A DNA stretch of 64,000 nucleotides from F22 sp963675625 (GTDB taxonomy: Bacteria; Bacteroidota; Bacteroidia; Bacteroidales; Bacteroidaceae): assembly GCA_963675625.1 (NCBI GenBank), contig OY776497.1, forward strand, positions 992,001-1,056,000. Direction: 5' to 3'. The notes beneath the pieces are model-generated. The model did not search any database, was not told the origin of the DNA, and saw only the letters and a list, made by a program, of their open reading frames with translations. Position numbers and translations under genes: made by a program. Shown here piece by piece: positions 44,050 to 52,728 of the stretch; position 1 is the stretch's first letter; each line of letters starts with the position of its first letter.

Positions 44050-45269
44050 TGTCGGTAAATTAAAGCATTATATCTATCGATGACCTCTTCAACGACTTCG
44101 CGCCAAGAATGTGCCATACTTCGTGATGCAGACAGTCCTGCCTCACTCATTTTTTGAGGATTACTAAATAATGTATTGATACAGCTGGCAAAGGCTTCTT
44201 CATTATCTGGAGCCAAAAAACCATCTATATTGTTTTGAACTAAATGGGATGATGTCGATCCTTGAAGCAACAAGGAAGGTGTGTGCAAAGCAGCAGCTTC
44301 ATAAATCACTAAGCCCAATGTGTCGTATTTTGACGGGAACAGAAACAGATCAGCCGCTGCATAATATTGCTTTAAAACCTCACGTTCATACACTGGCCCC
44401 ACAAAAGTCACTTTATCTTGTAAACGATATATCTCAACAGCTGCTTTCAAAGCTTGTTCGGCATCTCCACGACCAATAAAATACATTTTAAACTTACCTT
44501 GTACATATCGCAAAGAGTCAATCAAAAACGGTAAATTCTTCTGATTGATATGCTGACCGACATACAGTAATACATGTTCATCGCTTTGTAGCCCTAAGTT
44601 ACTTCGAGCTTTCAGTCTGTATGATTCATACTCTGACTCATCAATTGCAAAATCATTGCCATGAGGAACAACCTCAATAGGACCTTTGTATCCGTAATCT
44701 CTCAAGACATCCGCCACTGCTGGTTGCGCAACCCATACTTCATCGACATTTTCATAAAAATCAACAACTTGTTTCAATAGCCTATCTATTAAAGTCTCTT
44801 TCAGTCCTAGAGGACGTAACCATTCGGGAATACTTTCTTCAAAATCATCTCTATATTTAGAATGAAAAGTTGCCACCAAAGGAATGCCTTGACGACGTGA
44901 CACTTCCATGGCCAATTTACCAGACGAAAAAGGACAATGTGCGTGCACTAATCCAAAATCATACTGCATCAAACGATTACGGTAACCAGGAGAGCATGCT
45001 GGCATGCCCAAGCGATACGGTGCTCTGCCTGGTATAGGCAAGGAAGCATAAGGAAGTATTTCATATTTTTCCTGATAGACATGTTTTGGTGCTTGAGGTG
45101 TAATTACTTTAACAGCTCCCATCAACTCATGGAGCCAATGTGCATAGTTGTGCACACAGACAGAGACACCATCCATGATAGGAGGAAACACATCGTTAAA
45201 TTGTCCGATTAACGGCTGATCATATGATATATTGCCGGTATTGGAAGAAGACTTCAATTGTATATTCAT
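44016..45269 (-). CDS. GT4-family glycosyltransferase (glycolipid type)
   Basis: A 417-residue GT-B glycosyltransferase. The N-domain begins QFNDVFPPIMDGVSVCVHNYAHWL and carries the acceptor-side HAHCPFSSGKLA; the C-domain has the GT4 donor-site motif FPSKYDTLGLVIYEAAALHTPSLLL with its E-x7-E arrangement. Closest in look are alpha-mannosyl/glucosyl-diacylglycerol transferases. It is translationally overlapped with the flippase-like gene downstream. Donor and acceptor cannot be read from sequence. Confidence 0.9.
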   Translation of the reverse strand: MNIQLKSSSNTGNISYDQPLIGQFNDVFPPIMDGVSVCVHNYAHWLHELMGAVKVITPQAPKHVYQEKYEILPYASLPIPGRAPYRLGMPACSPGYRNRLMQYDFGLVHAHCPFSSGKLAMEVSRRQGIPLVATFHSKYRDDFEESIPEWLRPLGLKETLIDRLLKQVVDFYENVDEVWVAQPAVADVLRDYGYKGPIEVVPHGNDFAIDESEYESYRLKARSNLGLQSDEHVLLYVGQHINQKNLPFLIDSLRYVQGKFKMYFIGRGDAEQALKAAVEIYRLQDKVTFVGPVYEREVLKQYYAAADLFLFPSKYDTLGLVIYEAAALHTPSLLLQGSTSSHLVQNNIDGFLAPDNEEAFASCINTLFSNPQKMSEAGLSASRSMAHSWREVVEEVIDRYNALIYRQCKQAHLIKRR

Positions 45270-45345
45270 TTATTTCTCTTTCAATATCAAAAAAATGAAA
45301 GGGCATTTCAATCCAATACTGACACCTTTCATATATAATACCATG

Positions 45346-45353
45346 CAAAGATA
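45346..45353 (-). promoter_or_regulatory. -7 box of the GT4-flippase unit
   Basis: TATCTTTG on the minus strand, 76 bp upstream of the GT4 start; no good TTTG -33. It lies back to back with the trpB promoter (45362-45392). Confidence 0.55.
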
Positions 45354-45361
45354 GAAAATTA

Positions 45362-45392
45362 TTTGCTGACTCGCATTTTTTCAGTACATTTG
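45362..45392 (+). promoter_or_regulatory. trpB promoter
   Basis: TTTG (45362-45365), 19-bp spacer, TACATTTG (45385-45392), 37 bp before the ATG. The leader is too short for a Trp attenuator, and none is seen. Confidence 0.85.
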
Positions 45393-45429
45393 TAAGTATA
45401 AATGTACTCAACAATACTATTAGAAAACC

Positions 45430-46629
45430 ATGGAAAAAGATTATTTTAAAGTATACCCTAATAAAGAGGGCTTCTTCCAAGAGTATGGTGGATCATTTAT
45501 TCCACCAGAACTGCAAGAAGAAATGGATAAGATAACAGCAGCTTATTATTCCATCAGTAAATCACATAAATTTATTAGTGAATTGCGTAGTATACGCAAG
45601 CACTATCAAGGACGCCCTACTCCAGTGTATTACTGTAACCGTTTAAGTGAAAAATACGGAGGTCGTATCTACTTAAAACGTGAAGATTTAAATCACTCTG
45701 GAGCGCACAAGCTCAATCACTGCATGGGGGAAGCACTCCTTGCCAAGTATATGGGTAAGAAGAAGCTTATCGCTGAAACGGGTGCAGGTCAGCACGGTGT
45801 AGCATTAGCTACTGCGGCAGCCTATTTTGGTCTTGAGTGTGAGATTCACATGGGCGAAGTAGATATAGCCAAAGAACACCCCAACGTAGTACGCATGCAA
45901 ATTCTAGGAGCCAAAGTTGTTCCTGTATCTCACGGCCTTAAGACTCTCAAGGAAGCTGTTGATTCTGCTTTTGAGGCTTATTTAAAAGATCCTATCAACT
46001 CAATATACTGTATTGGTTCTGTTGTTGGTCCTCACCCATTCCCTATGATGGTTCGTGATTTTCAGCGTGTTGTAGGTATTGAAGCTAAAGAACAATTTTT
46101 TGACATGACTGGTGAACTTCCAGATAGCGTTGTTGCTTGTGTAGGTGGAGGTAGTAATGCCATTGGTATGTTCAGTGCCTTCTTGGATGACCCTTGTAAA
46201 CTATATGGTGTAGAGCCAGGTGGACTATCACTAAACCTTGGTGAACATGCTGCTACTGCTACATTAGGTCAACCAGGTACTATACACGGTTTCAAATGTT
46301 ACTTACTACAAGATCAAAAAGGTGAACCTGCGCCTGTATACTCAGTTGCATCTGGCTTGGATTATCCTGGTGTAGGACCCGAGCATAGCATGCTAAAAGA
46401 TATGAACAGGGTTTGTTACGAACCTATCAATGATCAAGAATGTATAGATGCGTTCTACGAACTCAGTCGACTTGAAGGCATCATTCCAGCATTGGAAAGT
46501 GCACATGCAGTAGCATATGCCATCAAACTGGCTCAACAAGAACCACGTACTTCTATCTTAGTTAATCTAAGTGGGCGTGGAGATAAGGATATTGACTTTG
46601 TTGTTGACAAGTACGGGCTTCCTGACTAA
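45430..46629 (+). CDS. trpB: Tryptophan synthase beta chain
   Basis: It condenses indole and serine to tryptophan using PLP. The 399-residue TrpB1-type protein has the PLP-lysine K94 in HSGAHKLNHC, the phosphate-binding loop VACVGGGSNAIGMF, YGVEPGG and DYPGVGPEHS. It is not followed by trpA or other trp genes: a strong terminator lies 48 bp after the stop. It may be a separately regulated single trpB or a second copy; the window cannot tell. Confidence 0.95.
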   Translation: MEKDYFKVYPNKEGFFQEYGGSFIPPELQEEMDKITAAYYSISKSHKFISELRSIRKHYQGRPTPVYYCNRLSEKYGGRIYLKREDLNHSGAHKLNHCMGEALLAKYMGKKKLIAETGAGQHGVALATAAAYFGLECEIHMGEVDIAKEHPNVVRMQILGAKVVPVSHGLKTLKEAVDSAFEAYLKDPINSIYCIGSVVGPHPFPMMVRDFQRVVGIEAKEQFFDMTGELPDSVVACVGGGSNAIGMFSAFLDDPCKLYGVEPGGLSLNLGEHAATATLGQPGTIHGFKCYLLQDQKGEPAPVYSVASGLDYPGVGPEHSMLKDMNRVCYEPINDQECIDAFYELSRLEGIIPALESAHAVAYAIKLAQQEPRTSILVNLSGRGDKDIDFVVDKYGLPD

Positions 46630-46676
46630 ACTCAGATGACAAGGTCTAAACCCCAAGATTTAGGCCTTAAATACTG

Positions 46677-46722
46677 AAACTCCTGCCTTGAATATTGACA
46701 TTCAAGGCAGGAGTTTTTATCT
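46677..46722 (+). terminator. Intrinsic terminator of trpB
   Basis: A perfect 17-bp stem: AAACTCCTGCCTTGAAT (46677-46693) and ATTCAAGGCAGGAGTTT (46700-46716) with a 6-nt loop, followed by TTATCTATATTT. Confidence 0.95.
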
Positions 46723-46746
46723 ATATTTCTTATCAAGAATACCCCT

Positions 46747-46790
46747 AATTCGCAAGCGCTTGCATATTCGTATGCAAGCGCTTGCGAATT
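46747..46790. repeat. 44-bp perfect palindrome containing two GCAAGCGCTTGC words
   Basis: Arms 46747-46766 and 46771-46790 are exact 20-bp reverse complements around TTCG. Each arm contains the 12-bp self-complementary word GCAAGCGCTTGC (46752-46763 and 46774-46785), centres 22 bp apart. It lies between convergent trpB and serS but has no T-run on either strand, and trpB already has its own terminator. Confidence 0.95.
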
Positions 46791-46802
46791 GCTATATATC
46801 AG

Positions 46803-46845
46803 GATGCTAGTCATTTTGCAAGCGCTTGCAAAAATGACTAGCATC
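46803..46845. repeat. 43-bp near-perfect palindrome centred on a third GCAAGCGCTTGC word
   Basis: Arms starting GATGCTAGTCATTTT and ending AAAAATGACTAGCATC pair with a single extra A. The centre is GCAAGCGCTTGC (46818-46829), 44 bp (2 x 22) from the previous copy in the neighbouring palindrome. It is the first strong structure downstream of serS on the minus strand and could act as its 3' end, though it lacks a T-tract. Confidence 0.95.
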
Positions 46846-46887
46846 TATGTCATATAATTCATCACCTCTTAGGCTGTAGAACTCTTT

Positions 46888-48162
46888 TTAGTCGATAATA
46901 TCGAATCCTGTATATGGACGCAATATCTCAGGAATCACGATACCTTCTGGTGTTTGATGATTCTCTAACAATGCAGCCATTATACGAGGTAAAGCCAAGG
47001 CACTACCATTCAAGGTGTGACATAATTCTGCTTTTTTATCTTTCCCTTTGTAACGACACTTCAAACGATTAGCTTGGTAAGATTCAAAATTAGAAACAGA
47101 AGATACTTCCAACCAACGTTCTTGTGCAGCACTATATACTTCAAAGTCAAATGTAATAGCCGATGTAAAACTGACATCACCGCTACACAAACGAAGAATA
47201 CGATATGGCAATTCCAATTTTTGAACCAATCCTTCTACATGAGCAAGCATCTCATCCAAAGATTCGTAAGAATGTTCTGGAGTATCTATACGTACAATCT
47301 CAACTTTATTAAATTGGTGTAGACGATTCAAACCACGTACATCTTTACCATAGCTACCAGCTTCACGACGGAAACATGCTGAATAAGCACAATTCTTGAT
47401 AGGCAACTGACTTTCATCTAGAATCACGTCTCGATAAATATTTGTTACAGGCACTTCAGCTGTAGGAATCAAATATAAGTCATCTGTTGCATCATGATAC
47501 ATTTGTCCTTCTTTATCAGGAAGTTGTCCTGTACCATAACCCGAAGCTTCATTAACTAAATAAGGCACTTCTACTTCAGCATAACCAGCCTTAGCAGCCT
47601 CATCCATAAAGAAATTAATCAGAGCACGTTGAAGACGTGCACCTTTACCCTTGTACACTGGAAAACCTGCACCTGTGATTTTTACACCTAATTCAAAGTC
47701 GATCAAATCATACTTCTTAGCTAATTCCCAGTGAGGCAAAGCATTTTCTGGAAGATTAGCTGGATCGCCTCCTTCACGTTCTACCACATTATCTGCATCT
47801 GAGTGGCCCTCTGGCACACTTGCATGAGGCACGTTGGGCACAGTGTAAAGCAGTTGCTTCATATCTTCCTCTGCTTGATTCATTGCTGTTTCAAGCTCTT
47901 TATTGCTGTCCTTGTAAGCAGCTACTTTCTCACGAATAGCAGTAGCTTCTTCTTGCTTACCTTGTTTCATCAACATTCCGATTTGCTTAGCCGCTTTCTT
48001 TCCTTCAGCTAATTGCTCATCTAGTTGTGCTTGCGTTTTTTTACGCTTATCGTTAAAGGCTAGAATCTGTTCAACAACTGCCTCTGCATCAGCAAAATGC
48101 TTCTTCTTCAATCCTGCGATAACAGCCTCTTTTTGGTCTGTAATCTGTTTGATGGTCAACAT
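46888..48162 (-). CDS. serS: Seryl-tRNA synthetase
   Basis: A class II synthetase charging tRNA-Ser (and tRNA-Sec where present). The 424 residues comprise the N-terminal coiled-coil tRNA-binding arm (about 30-100) and the catalytic domain with motif 2 around ACFRREAGSYGKDVRGLNRLHQFNKVE and motif 3 HTLNGSALALPRIMAALLENHQ. It has its own consensus promoter and no obvious intrinsic terminator with a T-run. Confidence 0.96.
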   Translation of the reverse strand: MLTIKQITDQKEAVIAGLKKKHFADAEAVVEQILAFNDKRKKTQAQLDEQLAEGKKAAKQIGMLMKQGKQEEATAIREKVAAYKDSNKELETAMNQAEEDMKQLLYTVPNVPHASVPEGHSDADNVVEREGGDPANLPENALPHWELAKKYDLIDFELGVKITGAGFPVYKGKGARLQRALINFFMDEAAKAGYAEVEVPYLVNEASGYGTGQLPDKEGQMYHDATDDLYLIPTAEVPVTNIYRDVILDESQLPIKNCAYSACFRREAGSYGKDVRGLNRLHQFNKVEIVRIDTPEHSYESLDEMLAHVEGLVQKLELPYRILRLCSGDVSFTSAITFDFEVYSAAQERWLEVSSVSNFESYQANRLKCRYKGKDKKAELCHTLNGSALALPRIMAALLENHQTPEGIVIPEILRPYTGFDIID

Positions 48163-48201
48163 ACTAGTATATTGTTTTAATTGATTATCTTTCTAGAAGC
48201 G

Positions 48202-48233
48202 CAAATATAATAGTTTTTTCTGGGCCGAACAAA
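48202..48233 (-). promoter_or_regulatory. serS promoter
   Basis: TTTG (48230-48233), 20-bp spacer, TATATTTG (48202-48209) on the minus strand, 40 bp before the start codon. It sits just after the hisB stop. Confidence 0.85.
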
Positions 48234-48255
48234 TCAACCCTTGCTTTTGTATCAC

Positions 48256-49392
48256 TTACAACACACCTTTGGTCGATGGAAGTTCATACTTGTAGATATC
48301 CCGACGTATAGCCATCTTCAGCGCACGTGCAAAAGCTTTAAATACACCTTCAATCTTGTGGTGTTCATTCGCTCCTTCGGCTTTTACATTTAGGTTCATC
48401 AAAGAAGCATCACTAAGGGATTTAAAAAAATGCAGAAACATTTCTGTTGGCATATCTCCGACCCTCTCTCTTTTAAATTCAGCATCCCACACCAACCATG
48501 GGCGACCACCAAAATCGAGAGCAACCGCACAAAGACAATCATCCATAGGTAGGCAATAACCATAGCGCTCAATACCACGTTTATCTCCTAAAGCTTTTTT
48601 GAGGCACTCACCAAGAGCCAAAGCAGTATCTTCAATAGTATGATGTTCATCTACTTGTAAGTCACCTTGGACACGTATCGTCAAGTCAATACCACCATGT
48701 TTGCCTATTTGTTCTAACATATGATCAAAAAAGCCAAGACCAGTCGAAATATCACAAGTTCCATTTCCATCAAGTCCTACAGATACATAGATATCTGTTT
48801 CTTTTGTCGTACGTTGTACCGTAGCGGTACGTTCTCCCGCAAAAAGGAACTGTGCAATCAATGCCCAATCCGTCGTAATGAGTGCGCATGTATCAGTCAA
48901 ATGCTTATCTGCTAAATGTTGACGAGTATCTGGATTGTCAAGTTGCATATATATGGCTTTGCATCCTAGATTCTTGGCCAATTGTACGTCTGTATAGCGA
49001 TCACCTATAACAAAACTTCCTGCCAAATCATAGGCTTCATTATCGATATATTTGGTCAACAGACCTGTTGCTGGTTTACGCGTAGGGGCATGCTCTTCTG
49101 GCATAGTCTTATCAATAAAGATTTCGTCCCAAGTAATGCCTTCACCAGCTAGTGTTTGTAACATCAAATTATGTGGTGGCCAAAATGTATCTTCTGGAAA
49201 CGAATCAGTGCCCAAACCATCTTGATTCGTTACCATTGCAAATTCAAAGTCTAGCTTCTCACGAATAAACCCTAGGTGTTTCATAACCCCTGGGACAAAA
49301 GCTAATTTTTCCAATGAGTCTAATTGATAATCTATTGGAGGTTCTACTACAAGGGTACCATCTCTATCTATAAATAATACTTTCTTTTTCAT
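48256..49392 (-). CDS. hisB: Bifunctional histidinol-phosphatase / imidazoleglycerol-phosphate dehydratase
   Basis: It performs two histidine pathway steps. The N-terminal HAD phosphatase (about 1-170) has FIDRDGTLV with nucleophile D9 and acid/base D11; the C-terminal IGPD (about 190-378) has the metal motifs FFDHMLEQIGKHG, DEHHTIEDTALALG and ANEHHKIEGVFKAFA. The fused form is known from enterobacteria and Bacteroidetes. It is the last gene of the his operon here, 6 bp behind hisC. Confidence 0.96.
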   Translation of the reverse strand: MKKKVLFIDRDGTLVVEPPIDYQLDSLEKLAFVPGVMKHLGFIREKLDFEFAMVTNQDGLGTDSFPEDTFWPPHNLMLQTLAGEGITWDEIFIDKTMPEEHAPTRKPATGLLTKYIDNEAYDLAGSFVIGDRYTDVQLAKNLGCKAIYMQLDNPDTRQHLADKHLTDTCALITTDWALIAQFLFAGERTATVQRTTKETDIYVSVGLDGNGTCDISTGLGFFDHMLEQIGKHGGIDLTIRVQGDLQVDEHHTIEDTALALGECLKKALGDKRGIERYGYCLPMDDCLCAVALDFGGRPWLVWDAEFKRERVGDMPTEMFLHFFKSLSDASLMNLNVKAEGANEHHKIEGVFKAFARALKMAIRRDIYKYELPSTKGVL

Positions 49393-49398
49393 GCTCGT

Positions 49399-50463
49399 TT
49401 ATTTTACAGAATATGCTTCAATAGCTTTCAACAATGCGGTATTTTCATGAGGAAGTCCAACTGTAATACGCAAACAATTCTCACAGTGCAACTGTTTATG
49501 ACGATTACGGACGATTACGCCTCGACCAATCAAATAATCATATAGTGCATTGGCATCTTTTACACGCACTAGTATAAAATTGGCATCTGTAGGGAACACC
49601 TCTTCCACCTCATCCATATGCTCTAAAGCTTCAAGCAAACGACTACGCTCACTCAAAATCTCATCCATTTGTACTTGTACTTGATCAGCATTCGCTAAAA
49701 CTTCAAGTGCTTTTTTCTGAGTAAGTAAATTGACATTATATGGGTATTTCACTTTGTTCATCAATTCAATGATCTCCTTAGATGCCCATGCTAAACCAAG
49801 TCGCATAGCTGCTGCTCCCCAAGCTTTGCTAAAGGTTTGCAGCACAACTAAACGTGGATATTTCTCCCACAATCCACACCAGCTACTACCTTCGGGGGCA
49901 AAATCGATATAAGCCTCATCAAGAATGACTATACCATCAAAACCTTCGATGATATTAAGCACATGTTCTCTTTTCAACAAGTTTCCAGAAGGATTATTGG
50001 GAGAACATAGAAAAATCATTTTAGTATGAGCATCGCAAGCTTTCTGCACTGCCTCAACATTCAAAGAAAAGTCATTATTCAGAGGCACTTCCTTTAATGC
50101 CACATCATTAATGTGTGCACATACAGCGTACATTCCATAACTTGGATTGATGGCCACAACATTATCTAATCTAGGCTCACAAAAGACACGAAATAATACA
50201 TCAATTGCTTCATCGCTACCATTGCCAAGGAATAGATTATCTGGATGTAGCCCGCGTTGACGCCCAATCTCTTTTTTTACAGTTATTTGTCGAGGATCAG
50301 GATAACGGTTTATCGCAACCTGTTCTTGTTCATTAGGATTCTCATTCGCATCAAAATAAACATAATCCATCCCTTCTTGAGCTTGAAATTCATCACGAGC
50401 TGACGAGTAAGCTTTTAAAGCCAAAATATTAGGCCTCACTAATTGTGCTAGAGTTCTCTGCAT
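49399..50463 (-). CDS. hisC: Histidinol-phosphate aminotransferase
   Basis: A PLP fold-type I aminotransferase converting imidazole-acetol phosphate to histidinol phosphate. In its 354 residues are FLGNGSDEAIDVLFRVF, the IFLCSPNNPSGN substrate motif, ILDEAYIDFAP and the PLP-lysine in TFSKAWGAAAMRLG. It is 33 bp downstream of hisD and 6 bp upstream of hisB. Confidence 0.95.
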   Translation of the reverse strand: MQRTLAQLVRPNILALKAYSSARDEFQAQEGMDYVYFDANENPNEQEQVAINRYPDPRQITVKKEIGRQRGLHPDNLFLGNGSDEAIDVLFRVFCEPRLDNVVAINPSYGMYAVCAHINDVALKEVPLNNDFSLNVEAVQKACDAHTKMIFLCSPNNPSGNLLKREHVLNIIEGFDGIVILDEAYIDFAPEGSSWCGLWEKYPRLVVLQTFSKAWGAAAMRLGLAWASKEIIELMNKVKYPYNVNLLTQKKALEVLANADQVQVQMDEILSERSRLLEALEHMDEVEEVFPTDANFILVRVKDANALYDYLIGRGVIVRNRHKQLHCENCLRITVGLPHENTALLKAIEAYSVK

Positions 50464-50496
50464 GATTATTTGTTTTGTTGCCTAAGGCAATTATTT

Positions 50497-51780
50497 CTAT
50501 TTCTTATTCAACCGAACAGTCACTGCATTCTTATGCCCCTGTAATTGTTCTGTAGCTGCCATCAATTCAATAGCTGGCCCAATGGTATTGATTCCTTCTT
50601 GAGTCAATTCTTGAAAAGTAATCTTACGTATAAAACTATCTAAGTTAACCCCACTATATGCACGAGCATATCCATTGGTAGGCAAAGTATGATTTGTACC
50701 TGAAGCATAATCTCCAGCACTTTCACAACTATATGGACCTAAAAAGACTGAACCCGCATTGATTATACGTGGAACTATATCTATATAATTTTGAGTTTGT
50801 ACGATTAAATGTTCGGGTGCATATGCATTGGTCATCGCTATAGCTTCGTCCATATCATGAACCAATAAAATTCGGCTATGACTCAAAGCCTGTGCAGCGA
50901 ATTCCTGTCTAGGTAGAACATCTAGTTGTTTGGTGACTTCATCTTGCACTTCTTGTACTAGTTTTTCAGAAGTAGTTATCAGTATAGCCTGACTATCAAC
51001 ACCGTGTTCTGCTTGTGATAATAAATCAGCTGCAACAAAAACGGGATTCGCCATTTCATCAGCAAGGACTTCTACTTCAGAAGGTCCTGCCGGCATATCT
51101 ATAGCGACATCACGCAGACTTACGTATTGCTTAGCAGCTGTTACGTATTGATTGCCTGGACCAAAAATCTTATAGACATTAGGGATCGATTCTGTACCAT
51201 AAGCCATAGCGGCAATTGCCTGTACACCGCCTGTTTTATAAACCTTGGTAACACCTGCCAAAGTTGCAGCATACAAAATGGCTGGATGTATCTTTCCTTC
51301 TTTATTAGGAGGGGTACACAAAACTATCTGGTGGCAACCTGCAATAGCTGCTGGTACGGCAAGCATTAATACAGTGCTAAACAAAGGAGCAGTACCACCT
51401 GGTATATACAAACCTACTCGTTCGATGGCTCGTGCTTCTTGCCAACAACGAATACCCGGTTTATTTTCCACGACAACAGACTCGAATACTTGTGACTTAT
51501 GAAAAGCAACAATCTGTTGATGCGCTATTATTATAGCTTCTTTTAGCTGTTGACTTATTTCCTTTTCAGCAGATAGAAATTCTTCCTCTGTAACTGCTAG
51601 GCTTGTCAATGTACATCCATCAAATTTCTTTTCATAAGCTATCACTGCCTGATCACCCTCTTTTTGTACATCCTCTATTATAGGTTGCACAATAGATTGC
51701 AGATCTTTGCTCGCTAAAAGAGGTCGAGCTAAAACGTCTTGCCACTGTGATTTCTCAGGAAATCGTATAGTTTCTATCAT
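50497..51780 (-). CDS. hisD: Histidinol dehydrogenase
   Basis: It catalyses the last two NAD-dependent oxidations, histidinol to histidine. The 427-residue protein has the signature around IDMPAGPSEVEVLADEMANPVFVAADLLSQAEHG and the zinc-site residues in the final third (CESAGDYASGTNHTLPT). It is separated from hisG by the GT-D glycosyltransferase gene, whose stop is 17 bp upstream of the hisD ATG, so the three are co-transcribed in all likelihood. Confidence 0.96.
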   Translation of the reverse strand: MIETIRFPEKSQWQDVLARPLLASKDLQSIVQPIIEDVQKEGDQAVIAYEKKFDGCTLTSLAVTEEEFLSAEKEISQQLKEAIIIAHQQIVAFHKSQVFESVVVENKPGIRCWQEARAIERVGLYIPGGTAPLFSTVLMLAVPAAIAGCHQIVLCTPPNKEGKIHPAILYAATLAGVTKVYKTGGVQAIAAMAYGTESIPNVYKIFGPGNQYVTAAKQYVSLRDVAIDMPAGPSEVEVLADEMANPVFVAADLLSQAEHGVDSQAILITTSEKLVQEVQDEVTKQLDVLPRQEFAAQALSHSRILLVHDMDEAIAMTNAYAPEHLIVQTQNYIDIVPRIINAGSVFLGPYSCESAGDYASGTNHTLPTNGYARAYSGVNLDSFIRKITFQELTQEGINTIGPAIELMAATEQLQGHKNAVTVRLNKK

Positions 51781-51797
51781 TTCTTCTTGTATATGTG

Positions 51798-52706
51798 TTA
51801 TTCTATTCGAGCAATAATCTGAGATCGGTATAAATCTCCAGCATCTTGTACTGTGTGACCGCCCGAAACCTCATTGACATTCTTGGTAGCTAGGTTTACT
51901 TTTTGGGTAGCTCCCATTCTACACCATTCATATTCGACATCCACGTGCCCCATATCCAAGGACTGGTACCCCAATTTATGTAACTCGTAAGCCAAAATAG
52001 TAGCCGCAGGGCCTAAGGCCAATATAATCAAGACGTCTTTGTTGAGTTTACTCGCTTCACGAATAATTTCATTTCTTTTTTCAAAAGCATTTTGCGGAGG
52101 ACCTATAATACGACGAATAGTGCGTGCATTATCAAACAAATCGTTACCAACTCCCAAACGACTTTTGGCACCTTCGATAAAAACGACATCTCTATCTTGC
52201 CATATTTGCTTCATATGTTGAAACCATTCCAAACTATGAGAACGATCAGCAAAATCCATATATGGACGAGATACAAAGGTATTGTAATATTGCTTATTGG
52301 GATTTAATCTATCCAACCAAAGATTTTCAAATAAATAAAAGTGAGTACGCCAAAAACGTCGTGCTTTTCGATTGTATCTATACAAATCACAAAAAACATC
52401 TGATAAACCAATCAAATGTCCTTCTACATTAGAAGTCAACACCTCAGTCAATTTGGAAGCCAATTCTTCGCTTCCCACTTGATAACGTATATTTTTATGC
52501 GATAATGTAAGCATGACTTCTCCATCTCCGAATCGGCTAATGGAGCACTTGTCTTTTATTATTTTGTCGATAGTCTCATCAATTGAAGCTATTTTGGGAA
52601 TATACACATGCTTCTTTCTTGTAAGCAAATACAAAAAGTTAAACCATTCGACTTGGGTACCATAACGAACTTTATACCGGATTTTAGCTAGTAGGTCATT
52701 CAACAT
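51798..52706 (-). CDS. GT-D fold glycosyltransferase (SP_1767/DUF1792 family) embedded in the his operon
   Basis: A 302-residue protein of the DUF1792 (GT-D) type. Landmarks are SISRFGDGEVMLTL (about 55-68), where the FGDGE acidic motif is the proposed metal/donor site, and the C-terminal ILALGPAATILAYELHKLGYQSLDMGHVDVEYEW. No membrane segment or signal peptide is visible. The family usually sits in surface-glycan loci of streptococci and others. Here it lies between hisG (22-bp gap) and hisD (17-bp gap) on the same strand with no terminator or promoter of its own, so it should be under the his attenuator. Donor and acceptor are unknown. Confidence 0.85.
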   Translation of the reverse strand: MLNDLLAKIRYKVRYGTQVEWFNFLYLLTRKKHVYIPKIASIDETIDKIIKDKCSISRFGDGEVMLTLSHKNIRYQVGSEELASKLTEVLTSNVEGHLIGLSDVFCDLYRYNRKARRFWRTHFYLFENLWLDRLNPNKQYYNTFVSRPYMDFADRSHSLEWFQHMKQIWQDRDVVFIEGAKSRLGVGNDLFDNARTIRRIIGPPQNAFEKRNEIIREASKLNKDVLIILALGPAATILAYELHKLGYQSLDMGHVDVEYEWCRMGATQKVNLATKNVNEVSGGHTVQDAGDLYRSQIIARIE

Positions 52707-52728
52707 AATGGCAAGATTTTATAAATAA

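Noticed and set aside
46747..46845. Simple bidirectional terminator for trpB and serS
   Set aside because: There is no T-tract on either strand and trpB already has a strong terminator at 46677-46722; kept instead as an unexplained repeat, though a serS 3'-end role is not excluded.
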